From Ichthyophonus hoferi (Eukaryota > Opisthokonta > Ichthyosporea > Ichthyophonida > Ichthyophonidae), in the NCBI GenBank assembly GCA_002751075.1, contig NAOQ01000358.1:42748-72496 (forward strand): DNA of 29,749 nt, written 5' to 3'. Positions 1 through 14,955 of the stretch are shown here, piece after piece; position 1 is the first letter of the stretch; each line of letters starts with the position of its first letter. The notes under the pieces were generated by a model, which saw nothing but the letters and a program-made list of their open reading frames with translations, made no database searches and had not been told where the DNA came from. A program made the translations under genes and the position numbers.

Positions 1-54
1 TCAGATTGATAAATATGTTTCGATAAATAAAAAGCATACAATCATTATCTTAAC

Positions 55-60
55 TTTATT
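55..60 (-). promoter_or_regulatory. Polyadenylation signal AATAAA of the leftmost minus-strand gene
   Basis: On the minus strand the hexamer AATAAA lies about 57 nt after the stop codon of the terminal exon that ends at 117. The position suits a poly(A) signal. In DNA this AT-rich such hexamers are common by chance, so the support is positional only. Confidence 0.5.
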
Positions 61-116
61 TAGAACATATTATACTCCTACACATAGTGTATATCAGCGG
101 GTATTTGGTTTGTTGC

Positions 117-541
117 TTACACATACACTTTCATTTCTATAACCATACCGGCTTGCTTATTAGTGCCGACGTGTGTAACCACCAAGCGAGTGTTTTCTGC
201 GTCATAACGTAGGTTAGTTCTTAAAGTTGTATAATTATGCATTGAAGAATTAAGTGTTACACAAGTGGCATGCAGTGCCAAGACGTCAGCTTGTCCATGT
301 TTTGTGAATATGGCATCCAATAAAACTAAATAATGATTGCGTATGTTTAGGCTCAAACACTATTGGCAATACTGACTAGAATCCCAGGTAGAAACACTTA
401 TTTTCTTTATGGAAAGCTTAAACGTATAATGTTGTTAATAAGTATATGCAAAATTACCATTGCACCTTAAAGAATGCCAGGAAAGAGCGCTTAAATGAGG
501 AGTAGGGTAGGTTTGGTAAATTGACTAGATAATCCGGTTTG
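117..541 (-). CDS. Last two exons of an unidentified minus-strand gene
   Basis: Two exons join in phase. The first, 541 down to 466, starts after the acceptor CCTATAG, reads KPDYLVNLPNLPY... to ...LAFFK and ends at the donor GTGCAA. The second, 359 down to 117, starts after CCAATAG in phase 0 and runs 80 codons to a TAA, beginning CLSLNIRNHYLV and ending MVIEMKVYV. Both are richer in G+C than their flanks, have mixed codon use and contain no ATG start, as expected of internal and terminal exons. The encoded C-terminus alternates hydrophobic and polar residues like a folded beta-rich domain (for example LRYDAENTRLVVTHVG). I do not recognise the family. A poly(A) signal follows at 55-60. The upstream part of the gene is probably among the coding-like segments at 691-2377. 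Confidence 0.55.
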
Positions 542-547
542 CTATAG

Positions 548-1150
548 GAATACCACGCACCTTCCGCCGATTATAAATAACTAAATAATGTGCAACATAG
601 CTTACCTACCACGGTAGTTTACTTTTTTACTTTTATTTTCTATGTAAAATTGAAGAGAATAGAATTATAAAATTACAAAGAGAGGGCTAGTTATTTTGGC
701 GCCGACTTATTTTGCAACTCTATTAGCGTAGATACATTTGAGGGTGCATCTGATTTAGCCTGAAAGAATATAATGTAAGATAATATATTATATTAATATA
801 ATAATAATAATAAAATACAATAAAAGATAACATACTATAATATAATATACAGTTTATGGCCGAATTACTAGAAAATAGGCTCACTTTAGCTTGCCTATTC
901 ATATATTTAGTTAGTACTATACCCTTATTAATATATACATATTATTATTATTATTATGAATGTTAGATTGAGCAATAGTGCACACACGCCCCTGTAATTA
1001 TAAACGACTAAATGGTGTGCAACACAAATTACTTCTTCTTATCTTCATTTTCTATATACAAACAAGTTGAATAGAGGATCAGTATACTTATATAATGCAA
1101 GGGGGAGAGCAGGTTATGTAGGCACTGATCTATTTTACTATTTTATTAGG
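548..1150. repeat. Diverged direct duplication (about 180 bp, two copies)
   Basis: Copies at about 548-725 and 985-1150 share an ordered series of matches: ATTATAAA-GACTAAAT-TGTGCAACA, then a TTTTCTAT block, a GTTGAATAGA-like block, a GAGAG-GCTAGTTAT/GAGAGCAGGTTAT block and TTATTTTGCAACT/CTATTTTACTATT followed by TATTAG. The first copy includes the end of the coding-like segment 691-759. I see no terminal inverted repeats or target-site duplication, so this looks like an old local duplication and not a mobile element. Confidence 0.5.
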
Positions 1151-2377
1151 TAGGCACAGTTTATTTAAATAGAAAGCATACAGTGTACGACGTACCTTCT
1201 TTATACATACATCACGTTATACATGAATAATTTTAGGTTACTATCTCATAAAGAAGTATTGCCAAAGGTAAGAGTTTATAATGTACAGAGCCGTAAAACG
1301 GGTTTTAATGAACAAATTATGTAATTGTACAAATCAAAACAGCCATAAATTACTGTTTTTAGTTGTTTCTTTACAAAGAAAGGAAAATAAATTACGGAAT
1401 GGTACGTACTATCTATATATTCATTTAGACTTTTTTATGCAAGTATATATTTCAACAATAATCCTTTCGATTCCACTAGTAAGACCCCTACCAATTCTTC
1501 ACAATTGATTCAGCGTAATGTAATGCAGAACATAACGTAGTCTCTCTGTATACCTACTGCCTGTTATAAAGATAGGTTTATATGTCTTGGAAGAAGCAGG
1601 ATAATGTGATCATAGCACGGACAAAGACTAGCTCAACATGGTTGAGGGATAAGTATAATCATGCATTTCATATTAAATTATATTGTACGAGTGTGTAAAA
1701 TAATATAATATACTAGAGTATAGCTTATATTTTCAAAATAAACTGTAAGAATGAGGAAATACAAAGAAACAATATTATATATACACATACGGTGTAGATA
1801 AGTGTAATTATTTTTTTAAGATTTGAGTTTTATTATGTACTTATACATCTATGTTTTCTTAAACTCAAAAAGATCCAGTAAGGAAACTACATTAAAATCT
1901 TGTAACCAGATAACTAGCATCACCAAGTATACGCCAACTAGAACAGGGAGATCTATATGAATCTATCTATGCATATGCGAGGATAGGACATAAAACTGGA
2001 GTGCTACTATATATTTGGATAAAAATAACCAGATAGAAGATATCAGAGATAAGTGGTAGTTAATCATATCAATGGTAAAAGATAGTATAGCTCTATTGGT
2101 TTTTTTAAGTGAACGTCATTAAGCTAACAATTAGTCCAAAATAGATATAAGGAATCAAATATGTTTATTGCAGTTAGAAATTGTTTATGAGCATTTGCTT
2201 CATCAATAAGTGTTTTCTTCAGCACTCCTCTGATTGTTTACGGACTAATTACCACCACCTTACCGATTCATGTTGATTGATTCTAGTCTCAATTTTATTG
2301 CATGGATTGTTAGATCCGAATTCGACCTCTTGTGAATGTGGTGATAATGGCGAGATTAATTCTTTGGTCAAGGTCAT
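691..2377 (-). CDS. Candidate upstream exons of the unidentified minus-strand gene
   Basis: Six minus-strand segments look coding and are flanked by plausible splice sites: 2377-2264 (ATG start, MTLTKELISPL..., donor GTAAGG), 2229-2129 (GVLKKTLIDEANAHKQF...), 1952-1865 (a hydrophobic stretch, LPVLVGVYLVMLVIW...), 1545-1492 (ETTLCSALHYAESIVKN), 1408-1287 (TYHSVIYFPFF...) and 759-691 (AKSDAPSNVSTLIELQ..., open to a TAA). Segments 2 to 5 join in compatible phases: 2129 to 1952, 1865 to 1545 and 1492 to 1408. The joins from 2264 to 2229, from 1287 to 759 and from 759 to 541 are unresolved; the first would need an intron of only 29-34 nt. Segment 759-691 follows the strong acceptor ATTCTTTCAG and could instead be an alternative terminal exon. 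I cannot identify the protein, and one or more segments may be false. Confidence 0.3.
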
Positions 2378-2707
2378 AGTTAATCAAGTATGATTTCGAT
2401 CAGAGCGTTGATATAATTTGATCAACCAGTAATCTATGATCCTTGCATATAATCACTATATACACAAGCATGTTACATGTATAAATATAAAATAACTTAG
2501 AACACACACATATCTACTTATAGTTGTCTTGTTTATAGATAGTAATACGATGCAATCTAATCATAAGCCTACAGTTGTAGGTCCATTTATATCCACAATA
2601 CTCCTTCATCTATATATCTATACCTAAATATGCACGTGTGTAGCTACAAGTACTGTAATAACTATCCTAACACCGCCCAAATCCATTTTATTCAAAAGTT
2701 TCTTTGG
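2378..2707. other. Intergenic spacer downstream of NUS1
   Basis: This AT-rich spacer lies between the 3' end of the NUS1-like gene and the putative 5' exon of the next minus-strand gene. Apart from the NUS1 poly(A) signal at 2687-2692, I see no coding segment or repeat in it. Confidence 0.5.
2687..2692 (-). promoter_or_regulatory. Poly(A) signal of the NUS1-like gene
   Basis: AATAAA on the minus strand lies about 15 nt after the NUS1 stop codon, within TTTTGAATAAAATGG. A short 3' UTR is implied. Confidence 0.6.
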
Positions 2708-5700
2708 CTATTGTCCCAGGCGTTGAACACAATGGGAATAAGCATGGAGATTGGCTAAAAAGGACGAATAGGGGAGCCCTTTCAGTCGTGATAATTGGCT
2801 GGATGGGGTATAGCGGGGGTTAGTACAGTTAATACTATGTTTATAGTATAACGTAGTACATAGTATAACATAATATAGTACATAGTATAGGATAGTGTTG
2901 TAATAGTAGATATTTATAAAGGAGGTGATATGATACAAGCATTGTATTCTTTTTCAATAGACATATATACACACATACATCTCTACATATATCCTTACTA
3001 AATCTCAGTCAGTCTAGTCTGCCAAGGAAGGAAGCCATCTAGACATAGAGAGGAGCCAATCACTATGGCCACGTCAGGGTTAGGCAGACCTCTAGTAGCT
3101 GTATGTTATAATACCTTTGGGTCAGTACTATATGTATACTACTATATTATATATATATTACTATACTATATATAGTATTATACCAAATACTACTACACAT
3201 ACATATCTAACTCCCTGGCCTTCACTTACCCTCCAGGCTGTCTGCTATGACCTCCTTAGTAATCTGACTGGTCTCCAACTCTGTCCTTAGTACCTTATCA
3301 CACAGGTCCTTAGCCACATTTACTAGATCTCCTTTTCCATCATCCGCCGACAATAGAAGGATAGTATGCTTAGTGGCATTCTCTTTACTCTCTGCATAAA
3401 CGTATATATAAGAAAGAATAAAATATTATAAGGAAAAAAGATATGTAAAATGTGTTTTGTAATATCTTGCAAATGTGTAAATGGCTTCTTAGTGGGAGAA
3501 ACAGAGAAACAGTATGACTACATACATTATACCTTATATACAATATACACTATATACATTATACACTATATACATTATACCTTACATACATTATACACTA
3601 TATACATTTTACCTTATATACATTATACACTATATACATTATACATTACTATATACATTATACCTTATATACATTATGCCTTATATACATTATACACTAT
3701 ATACATTATACCTTTTATACATTATACACTATATACATTATACCTTATATACATTATACACTATATACATTATACATTATATCCTATATATATTATACCT
3801 TATATACATTATACACATGCGATAACCTAGCTATCTCTATCTACTTTCATACACACACAATCCCATCCAGCATTATTAAATCACCCAAGGTGCATTGTAT
3901 TATATACTATATTAGACTATATGCACTGATTTTACTGTTATTTTCTCTCTCCCCCCCTCCCATATCCTCATACCAGTAGGTTAGTACTAACATAAACTCA
4001 CACTTCCAAAAATATTTCTATATATATATATGAACGTGCGCGCGTGAGAATAATGTAAGCTAAATATTACAAGGCATCAGTCAACAGGCCCTATTAATAT
4101 ATGCAACCGTGATATATGCACAATCATATACACAAAAAATCCAACAAATACAATATTATGAAATATATATGAATACTGTACTTGTCTGTATCTACACATA
4201 TGTTATCTCGATCTACATGCATACATCATGTGCTCATACCATTGTACTACAAATGAAAGACAACATGTATATAATAAACATATATTTATATTATATTCTC
4301 TAACATATATCTACACATACATATATATATATATATAGGACCTCTATTCATTCTATCTCACTAAAAGCTGAACCTAAGATGCCATAAATCTATATATATT
4401 TATATATTCGCCTACCAAACTTTCCTTCCGGCCGGCCTGCAGATCCACTATTACTATTATTAGCTACATCATAACTATGCAATTTACTCTCTTCTCCAAA
4501 GAATGATTTATGGCGTTGTGCTAGTTTCTTTTCAAGTACATGTCTCTGTGTTCTGACCGTTCCTGCGTACATTTAAAATTTAGGTTCACCAATTATAACC
4601 AGACTATATAATGCTTGATCCTATATCCATCGAGAGAGTAATTAAATAATTAAATAAACAAGGCTTATCTCATATAATTGTTAATAAAAGACATTACAAT
4701 AGTAAACATAGTCACATATTAGTAATATATTGCATATACATGGCGTTACAATTCAAATGATAAAACACTCTCACCCATCTCAATCGAGAGAGTCATCAAC
4801 GTAATTAAGGTAATTAAGGTAATAAAACATCAAATCCATCTATTATAATAACTAATAAACAACACATTATAAGAGTAAATAGAGTCGTATATCTAATAGT
4901 AATATAGTATATGTATATACGCGGAGTTACAGCCTCTGTACGTATACTCACAAAGATATTAAGGATACAGTATAGTGCCACTAGTTCTAGCTACTAGATA
5001 AGCAATAGCATAGATGAGTTGAATGTATAGTCTACTATGTGCTTGTTGTGTAATGAATATATCTACACCCACAGGAGATATGTTGATTGTCTAGAATAGC
5101 AATGAGAAGATGTTGGGGTATTAACTCAAAAGAGATAAGGTAAGACAAAGGGAGAAGAAATAAAAAGTAGTGAATTAAACATATATAGTACTATACTACA
5201 CTCTATTCCTTTTTATATTTTATACACGCCCGACGATAGAATATGTCTAGGCTAAGGGAGAGTAGTACAATATATATTAATAATAATTACTATTATTTAA
5301 AATACCCAACTCCCAATAAAACTTCTAGTTAAAGTATTAACATGGTGAAGTGAAAGAATAAAAAAATATAAAATACAAAATTAAATAATAACAAGTAATA
5401 TATAACCTTCCCAAGGCATGGCGAGCATATGGAAAAGAATTATATATATAGAGCTATAGCGTCAAAGGTATACATGTATTAAATAACTTTACTAATACAG
5501 AGTCATTCCCTATCTTTAATCTATCTATATACAGATAGATAGTACTAGGAGGTTAGTACGATAGGAGAGTGCATGCTTTTATAAGAGAAAATTAAATAAT
5601 TACTATGATGTATGTAAAAAAGAGATTGCTATGGTGATCATTATATATAGATGATAGTATGTACGTATGCATACATGGTTTGTTTTCTCTTTTTATTTTT

Positions 5701-6696
5701 CTTCCATTATTTAAAACTCCATTTTAGCCTAATGTAAAAAAAGTCAAAAAAGCAAAAGACCTTATGTAAGGGAAAAATACCCTATGACCAAAGCATAAGA
5801 TATATGAAGAGAGTATGAAGAGAGCATGGGTTCTGGGAAAACCAATAAGAAGCAAGTAATATCACTAATATTTGGTAATATAACTTGTTGTGCTTGATAT
5901 TGTATATGGCCAGAGAGATAGTATCCTCTTCCCCTCCCCATCTCACTCTCCCACTTTAATCTACCTCATCCTCACATAATTATAGGGTTCAAGTGTACAG
6001 GGGTGCGTGTAGGGGACAGTATATATAGTACTATGTGTAAAAAGCAATATGCCTAATATATTATTGTATTACAGAGTATCAAAGGGTATATAGTTTATAT
6101 ATAGTGGATAATATAAAATATTTATGTGTATATGTGGAACATACACATGAAAAATCAGTCCTTGTGAATTGGTGAGTGATTACTGGCTATATATAGGCAT
6201 AGAAAGATAAGCATAAACGGTAAAAACAGAAGAAAGAATAAGGAATAGAAAATGTCAAGCAAACAGAAAGAAGTGATATATAGGTATTTTTGTATATTAC
6301 AAACAGATTCGGTTAGGATGAGATAGAAAGAGTGATAGAAAGAGTACTAACAAGAGTTACAGACATCAACTTACCTAGACAATCATATACGGACAGGCAT
6401 TCAATATCGAACATCATAGCCCAGGTAATAATGCGAGACAAGTCCTCCAACCAATTCTCATCAATATCATAATCCAAGGCAAGGATTATACTCATATGCT
6501 TAGGAGTTTTTATGAAGTGTGGCTTCGCTTGATTTGCTACCTTATAGGTAGGGTCAGCCGCACCTGTAATCCACATAAAAGCCCATGCCAATTGTTCACA
6601 GAGATTATTGCAGGTTATGATAATGGAATAGAATATATGGATTACATATAAGATAATAGAGTCAAATAGTGGCCTAAAGGATGATATTTGATCCAT
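2708..6696 (-). CDS. NUS1: NUS1/NgBR-like cis-prenyltransferase accessory subunit (complete, 5 exons)
   Basis: Exons in order are 6696-6375, 4562-4416, 3391-3230, 3098-2999 and 2798-2708. They sum to 822 nt, or 273 residues plus stop (human NUS1 is 293), and all four junctions agree in phase with GT-AG borders. The start at 6696 gives a hydrophobic N-terminal segment (about residues 10-29, LFDSIILYVIHIFYS...), expected for an ER membrane anchor. Recognisable blocks then follow in family order: TPKHMSIILALD...SVYD (human PVHMGLVITE...SVYD), ILLLSADDGKGDLVNVA (human VKVLSPEDGKADIVRAA), GFLPWQTRLTEI (human GFLPWHIRLTEI) and a last exon ending CVQRLGQ (human CEQRLGK), which carries the C-terminal RxG motif. 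In the known family NUS1 pairs with DHDDS at the ER to make dehydrodolichyl diphosphate; NUS1 lacks its own catalytic aspartate. The final 30 residues after LTEI match human exactly in length. Confidence 0.93.
3519..3817 (+). repeat. Minisatellite of 15-16 bp units (ATACATTATACACTAT / ATACATTATACCTTAT)
   Basis: About 300 bp of alternating variants of one unit, with single-base and short indel differences, sits inside intron 2 of the NUS1-like gene. Because the units stay open in several frames, it produces long but meaningless reading frames rich in Tyr, Ile, Leu, Thr and His. Confidence 0.85.
4629..4937. repeat. Diverged tandem duplication in NUS1 intron 1
   Basis: Two copies begin ATCGAGAGAG (at about 4629 and 4783), run through an AATTAA-rich block, a TTATAA/AGAGTAAA-AGAGTC block and TAGTAATATAGTATAT, and end at GCGTTACA / GCGGAGTTACAG (about 4752 and 4937). 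The period is about 154 bp. The copies have drifted with indels, so the event is not recent. Confidence 0.65.
5000..6374. other. Remainder of NUS1 intron 1
   Basis: This is AT-rich intron sequence with short TA runs and no coding-like segment that I can support on either strand. Confidence 0.5.
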
Positions 6697-6805
6697 AATT
6701 ATTATATTAATATATTATACAATACAACATAGTAATATTAGTCTAGTATAATATAATATATATAATACGATTGTGTATACTACTTAATGCTGCGTTTACT
6801 TTCAG

Positions 6806-7161
6806 CTATTCGTGTAGATCTGGTGATTGATTCAATAAGCACCCAATGATTTTCTGGTAAGATGTGACATCAATTGATTTGTCTTTAGGAATCCAATCAT
6901 ATGCCGCCAATTGCAATTGTTCAGGAAAGATCGGATTGTGTGTAGCCGATGTAACATTATTTGATGGAAGGATTATGATATGGCCTGTTATTGCATGATA
7001 TTGTTTAATATTAAAATTGATGTTATGATATATGATGTGATGCAATATCTGAGGATATCATACTATAATAGTGTGCTCTGTTGCGCTATATAACTGGGGC
7101 ATTAACGTTGAAGGAAAATCTGATGTGAACCATAACCGGAAGTCTTCAATCTCTCAGACAT
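6806..7161 (-). CDS. Possible two-exon small protein, 77 residues, function unknown
   Basis: An ATG at 7161 opens MSERLKTSGYGSHQIFLQ, ending at the donor GTTAATG (exon 7161-7107). The frame resumes in phase after the acceptor AATAACAG at 6984 and continues HIIILPSNN... to ...LNQSPDLHE and a TAG at 6806. The downstream exon has no ATG, balanced codon use and higher G+C than its surroundings, so it is likely coding. Its join to the first exon is less sure, because the donor lacks a good consensus and the acceptor lacks a pyrimidine tract. The frame includes YDWIPKDKSIDV and YQKIIGCLLN. I recognise no family. The stop lies 110 nt before the NUS1 start codon, so the two genes are tightly packed head to tail; an upstream NUS1 exon is possible but no in-frame join was found. 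Confidence 0.4.
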
Positions 7162-7695
7162 GGAAAGGAGTACTGAAAGAGTCCTGAATAAAGGTTGAGA
7201 GAGGTTGAGAGAGCAGATTATCTGAGGGAGGCTATCGGATAAGTGTTGATGGTATTTCAATATATATCCAATAACATCACGGTATTTAACTTTTATGCGT
7301 AATATATGACTAATTAGTGGAAATTGTTAATTTTAAAAGGTGTAATGGGTGTTTGAAATGAATGATTATTATTTAAGTTTGGTTACGCTTATAATTCCAT
7401 AGCTATAATACAAGTAAATAAAATGTTATTGAAAGTAATTATTATTTATATATAAAAATAAAATTTTAAACACAAATAACGCTACATATATATAATAATA
7501 TTAACAATATATTCGACCTTAGCGTTTAATCTTTAATTTATTTAATAAATATGAACCATTGGGTAGCCCAGAATATATATTTTTTTAAAATATACGTCAT
7601 CCATTACGTTGTTCAAAGTTGTGTAAAAACTCGACTTAATTAATAAATAATATATAAAGTATAATATTGTTATTTTATCTATAGCTTACATAATA
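7162..7695. promoter_or_regulatory. Divergent intergenic region between the two small genes
   Basis: This very AT-rich spacer lies between a minus-strand ATG (7161) and a plus-strand ATG (7696). It holds a short tandem repeat (GAGAGGTTGAGAGAGGTTGAG at about 7197-7213) and, just before the plus-strand ATG, TTATTTTATCTATAG, which could be a 5' UTR intron acceptor. The head-to-head arrangement suggests a shared promoter; no clear TATA box can be singled out in this composition. Confidence 0.3.
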
Positions 7696-7887
7696 ATGGA
7701 AGATATTGAGCAGAATCCTGCCCGTGAGCCCACACAGACAGACTTTGTGAATAAGAAACTCCTGGAGGCGTTCAAAGCACGGTTCAACAGTATGAATATT
7801 CCTTTGTCGGAGTCAAACGATGGTAATGATGATGATTTCTATGAAAACATACCCTCAAGACCACTTCCTCCTCAGGCTAGCGAATAA
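7696..7887 (+). CDS. Small acidic protein, 63 residues, function unknown
   Basis: A single open frame runs from ATG to TAA, with a clear G+C and codon-use contrast to the AT-rich flanks. It starts MEDIEQNPAREP, has a probable amphipathic helix (DFVNKKLLEAFKARFNSM), then an acidic linker (NDGNDDDFY) and a Pro-rich tail (SRPLPPQASE). A possible acceptor (ATCTATAG) lies just upstream, so a non-coding first exon is likely, and the frame could extend into an earlier exon. AATAAA overlaps the stop codon (7883-7888). I do not recognise the family; the layout of a helix plus an acidic, disordered tail is typical of small adaptor or complex subunits, but that is only an inference. Confidence 0.5.
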   Translation: MEDIEQNPAREPTQTDFVNKKLLEAFKARFNSMNIPLSESNDGNDDDFYENIPSRPLPPQASE

Positions 7888-8772
7888 ATAATCCTCTCAT
7901 AACCTCTATTTGCATTTAACTCAGAACTTCATAGCTATTTTATAAGAAAGATCGCGTACTAACAAGTGTTAAACCTTAAACCCTAACTTCCATTTGAACA
8001 ACCTGAGACCAGTTCCTCTGTCAAATAATCGTTCACATAAGTGGTCTCCGACTGATCTAGAAGTATGGATTACAATATCTTTTATCTTTTAGCCTAATTG
8101 TAGAGGTAATAGCAACCATAAAGCTGTTCATGCTTCCCAAAGATTTCTTTAGAGGAATAATTATTCTAGCTAAGGATGATAACTGCTAATAATAAACTAG
8201 TCAGCAAGTATATACACTGGCCGAGGTTACTTAAAAATCATTATGTTTTTACAATCTGGATGTATTCTCCTTGTCCTTATATTTATTATTATTTTAATTA
8301 TTTCTTTCCTATACTACAAACTACTATTTATTAGTCTTTTAAAATATAATCTTCCTTTAAAATATAATATTCTTTTAAATTCTATTATATGAACTAGCGG
8401 AAGCCACCTACTATCATATTACTACATACACACACACATATATATATATATATATAAACATGCACATGCAATTTTAACTTTCAACCTTTATATTGTTCTA
8501 CTGCTATTCTTTAGCACTCTACCTAGTAATAATGGACTGCACAAATTCTGTCTATATCTATCATATATATCAATATATCATTGCAGTAAAAAACAATATA
8601 TGGGTTATATGTATACTAAGTTAGATAGTATCAAATACCATTTCCGTATAATATAATACAACATAGATCGACTAGACGCATGATAATGGATAAACCAATA
8701 ACATATAGTAGTGTAGTCTTCAGTATTATAATGTACTATATTCTACTATGAGCCTGGTTGGTTGTGATTAGA
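7888..8772. other. Spacer between convergent genes
   Basis: The 63-residue frame and the kinase gene converge here, so the region should hold both 3' UTRs. I see AT-rich sequence, short repeats of TTTAAAATATAAT at about 8338-8372 and a CA/TA run at about 8429-8456, but no further coding segment. Confidence 0.5.
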
Positions 8773-13371
<4,599 letters not shown>

Positions 13372-14382
13372 TGTTGTCAAGTCCTAAGGCAATCTATTTT
13401 TAAAGATTGTTCATTTTTATTTGAAAGAAACATTGACACACAATACACAAACGTCAGTCAGGACCATTACAGTACCGTTGTTTACTTCCACTCTTATCTA
13501 CAGTTGATGTGCGCATATTCATATGCACCATTCGTATAGCCCAGCTCCCATAAAAGTAAATTAGCTCAATTTTATGTATATATTAAACTAAAGCAAACGA
13601 ATTAAATAAACAATTTAAAAGATTAAAGTATTATAAACGGTTATTATTGGATCGATATATATTTAAATAGTCTTTATTTATTACTCGAAATCTATCAGGC
13701 AAGATTTAATTATACTGATAATATGTTATACCCATATCAGTACTATTACTATTATTAACAATATTAATTTACACATTTTTACATACAAAATTGTCTAGTG
13801 TTACAAAAAGGATATGATAATAATCATGTTATAAGACCACATTATTAAATATTTCTGGGGAATCATCTAAAACAATATTAAAACAATACAATTAATCTGC
13901 GTAGGAACATAGATTTTAAAATGATATCATTTAACTCAGCCCTGTTTATTTAATCAACTAATAAGAACAAGGTCCATTGTAAGATTTAAATATATGCAGA
14001 GAGCCGCCAATTTGTGATCGGCGTTCGAGCGAGTAGATTTATTTCTGGAAAACAAATACGATTATTGGGTTAGGCTGCAATCTCGCACTTGGACCCTATT
14101 GCTCTAACATTGGGCCATTCATTCAGTATGTGGTACAATGAAGCTATAATATAAGGCTCTGTTTCATTAACAATTTACTTGTTCTGGAATTATCTTTTGA
14201 ACGACTATTGAATGCCAAAAATAACTAAAGCAATGTGCATTTAGTTGCATCTATGATATTACACATATTACAACCGAAACACTTGATAATAGATATATTA
14301 TTATACTAATCTATATACATTCAAGGAATACATCAATAACATTATACCCTTATTATAGTAAGAGTTACCATATATATAAAAT

Positions 14383-14468
14383 ATTGGTGAGCCCCGATAA
14401 GCCAATCAATACTTATTTGAGCATTTTAGAAACCAATACACATATCTGAGAACACTAGTTTAACCAAT
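14383..14468 (+). promoter_or_regulatory. CCAAT-box array with 31-bp spacing
   Basis: Three same-strand CCAAT boxes begin at 14402, 14433 and 14464, exactly 31 bp apart. The first is preceded by one inverted copy (ATTGG at 14383). Flanks fit the NF-Y preference (GCCAATCA, AACCAATA, AACCAATA). Multiple CCAAT boxes about three helical turns apart are a known arrangement in NF-Y-driven promoters. The array lies between two divergent genes, so it is a good core-promoter candidate. Confidence 0.6.
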
Positions 14469-14879
14469 AAGCTAGAGCAGCGAGCCGCTTAATTGTAATT
14501 TGTTAAACACAAATGTAATAGTTAATGTATTCTAGTATGTACAGGTTGTGTATAGTATAGTTTGATATATAGTATAGTATATTATAGATATAGTGCGCGT
14601 AGTATAGTATAATATAGTATTAGTATAGTACAGTAGATATTATTTGCAGGATGGAAGGGTCCCTAGACTTCTCTCTCTCCTTAAAGCAATAGTAAACAAC
14701 TGGGAATGTGGTGTAAAATTGTTGCAGCAAGGGTGTGTTTGGGTTAAACAAGGTAAACATGCAACACCGAAAAATATAATATGGCAGAAATGTGTGGGAA
14801 GGAAAGAGATATTTGCATAGTTATAAGGAAAGGTGGTTTATTTATTTTAAAAAGGGAATGATTATGCAAGGGAGGGAAA

Positions 14880-14955
14880 TAGTTTGATATAGAGACAGAG
14901 ATGAGGGGAGAGTAGGTTGGGGGAGGGAGGGAGGAAAAGAAGGGGAGAGGGGGTA
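14880..14955 (+). other. Purine-rich, G-run tract
   Basis: This A/G tract has GGGGG, GGG, GGG, GGGG and GGGGG runs. One loop is longer than the usual 7-nt limit for a simple quadruplex call. It lies about 0.7 kb upstream of the PIKfyve ATG. Confidence 0.5.

Noticed and set aside
1281-1508. 75-codon plus-strand frame
   Set aside because: The minus strand of the same region gives phase-compatible exon candidates with better splice sites; the plus frame has no context and its second half is low complexity.
1581-1700. Short plus-strand frame beginning MSWKKQDNVII
   Set aside because: Peptide-like but only about 40 codons, with no supported splice partners and lying across the minus-strand gene.
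3450-3830. Long plus-strand open frames rich in Tyr, Ile, Leu, Thr and His
   Set aside because: They are translations of the 15-16 bp minisatellite inside a NUS1 intron.
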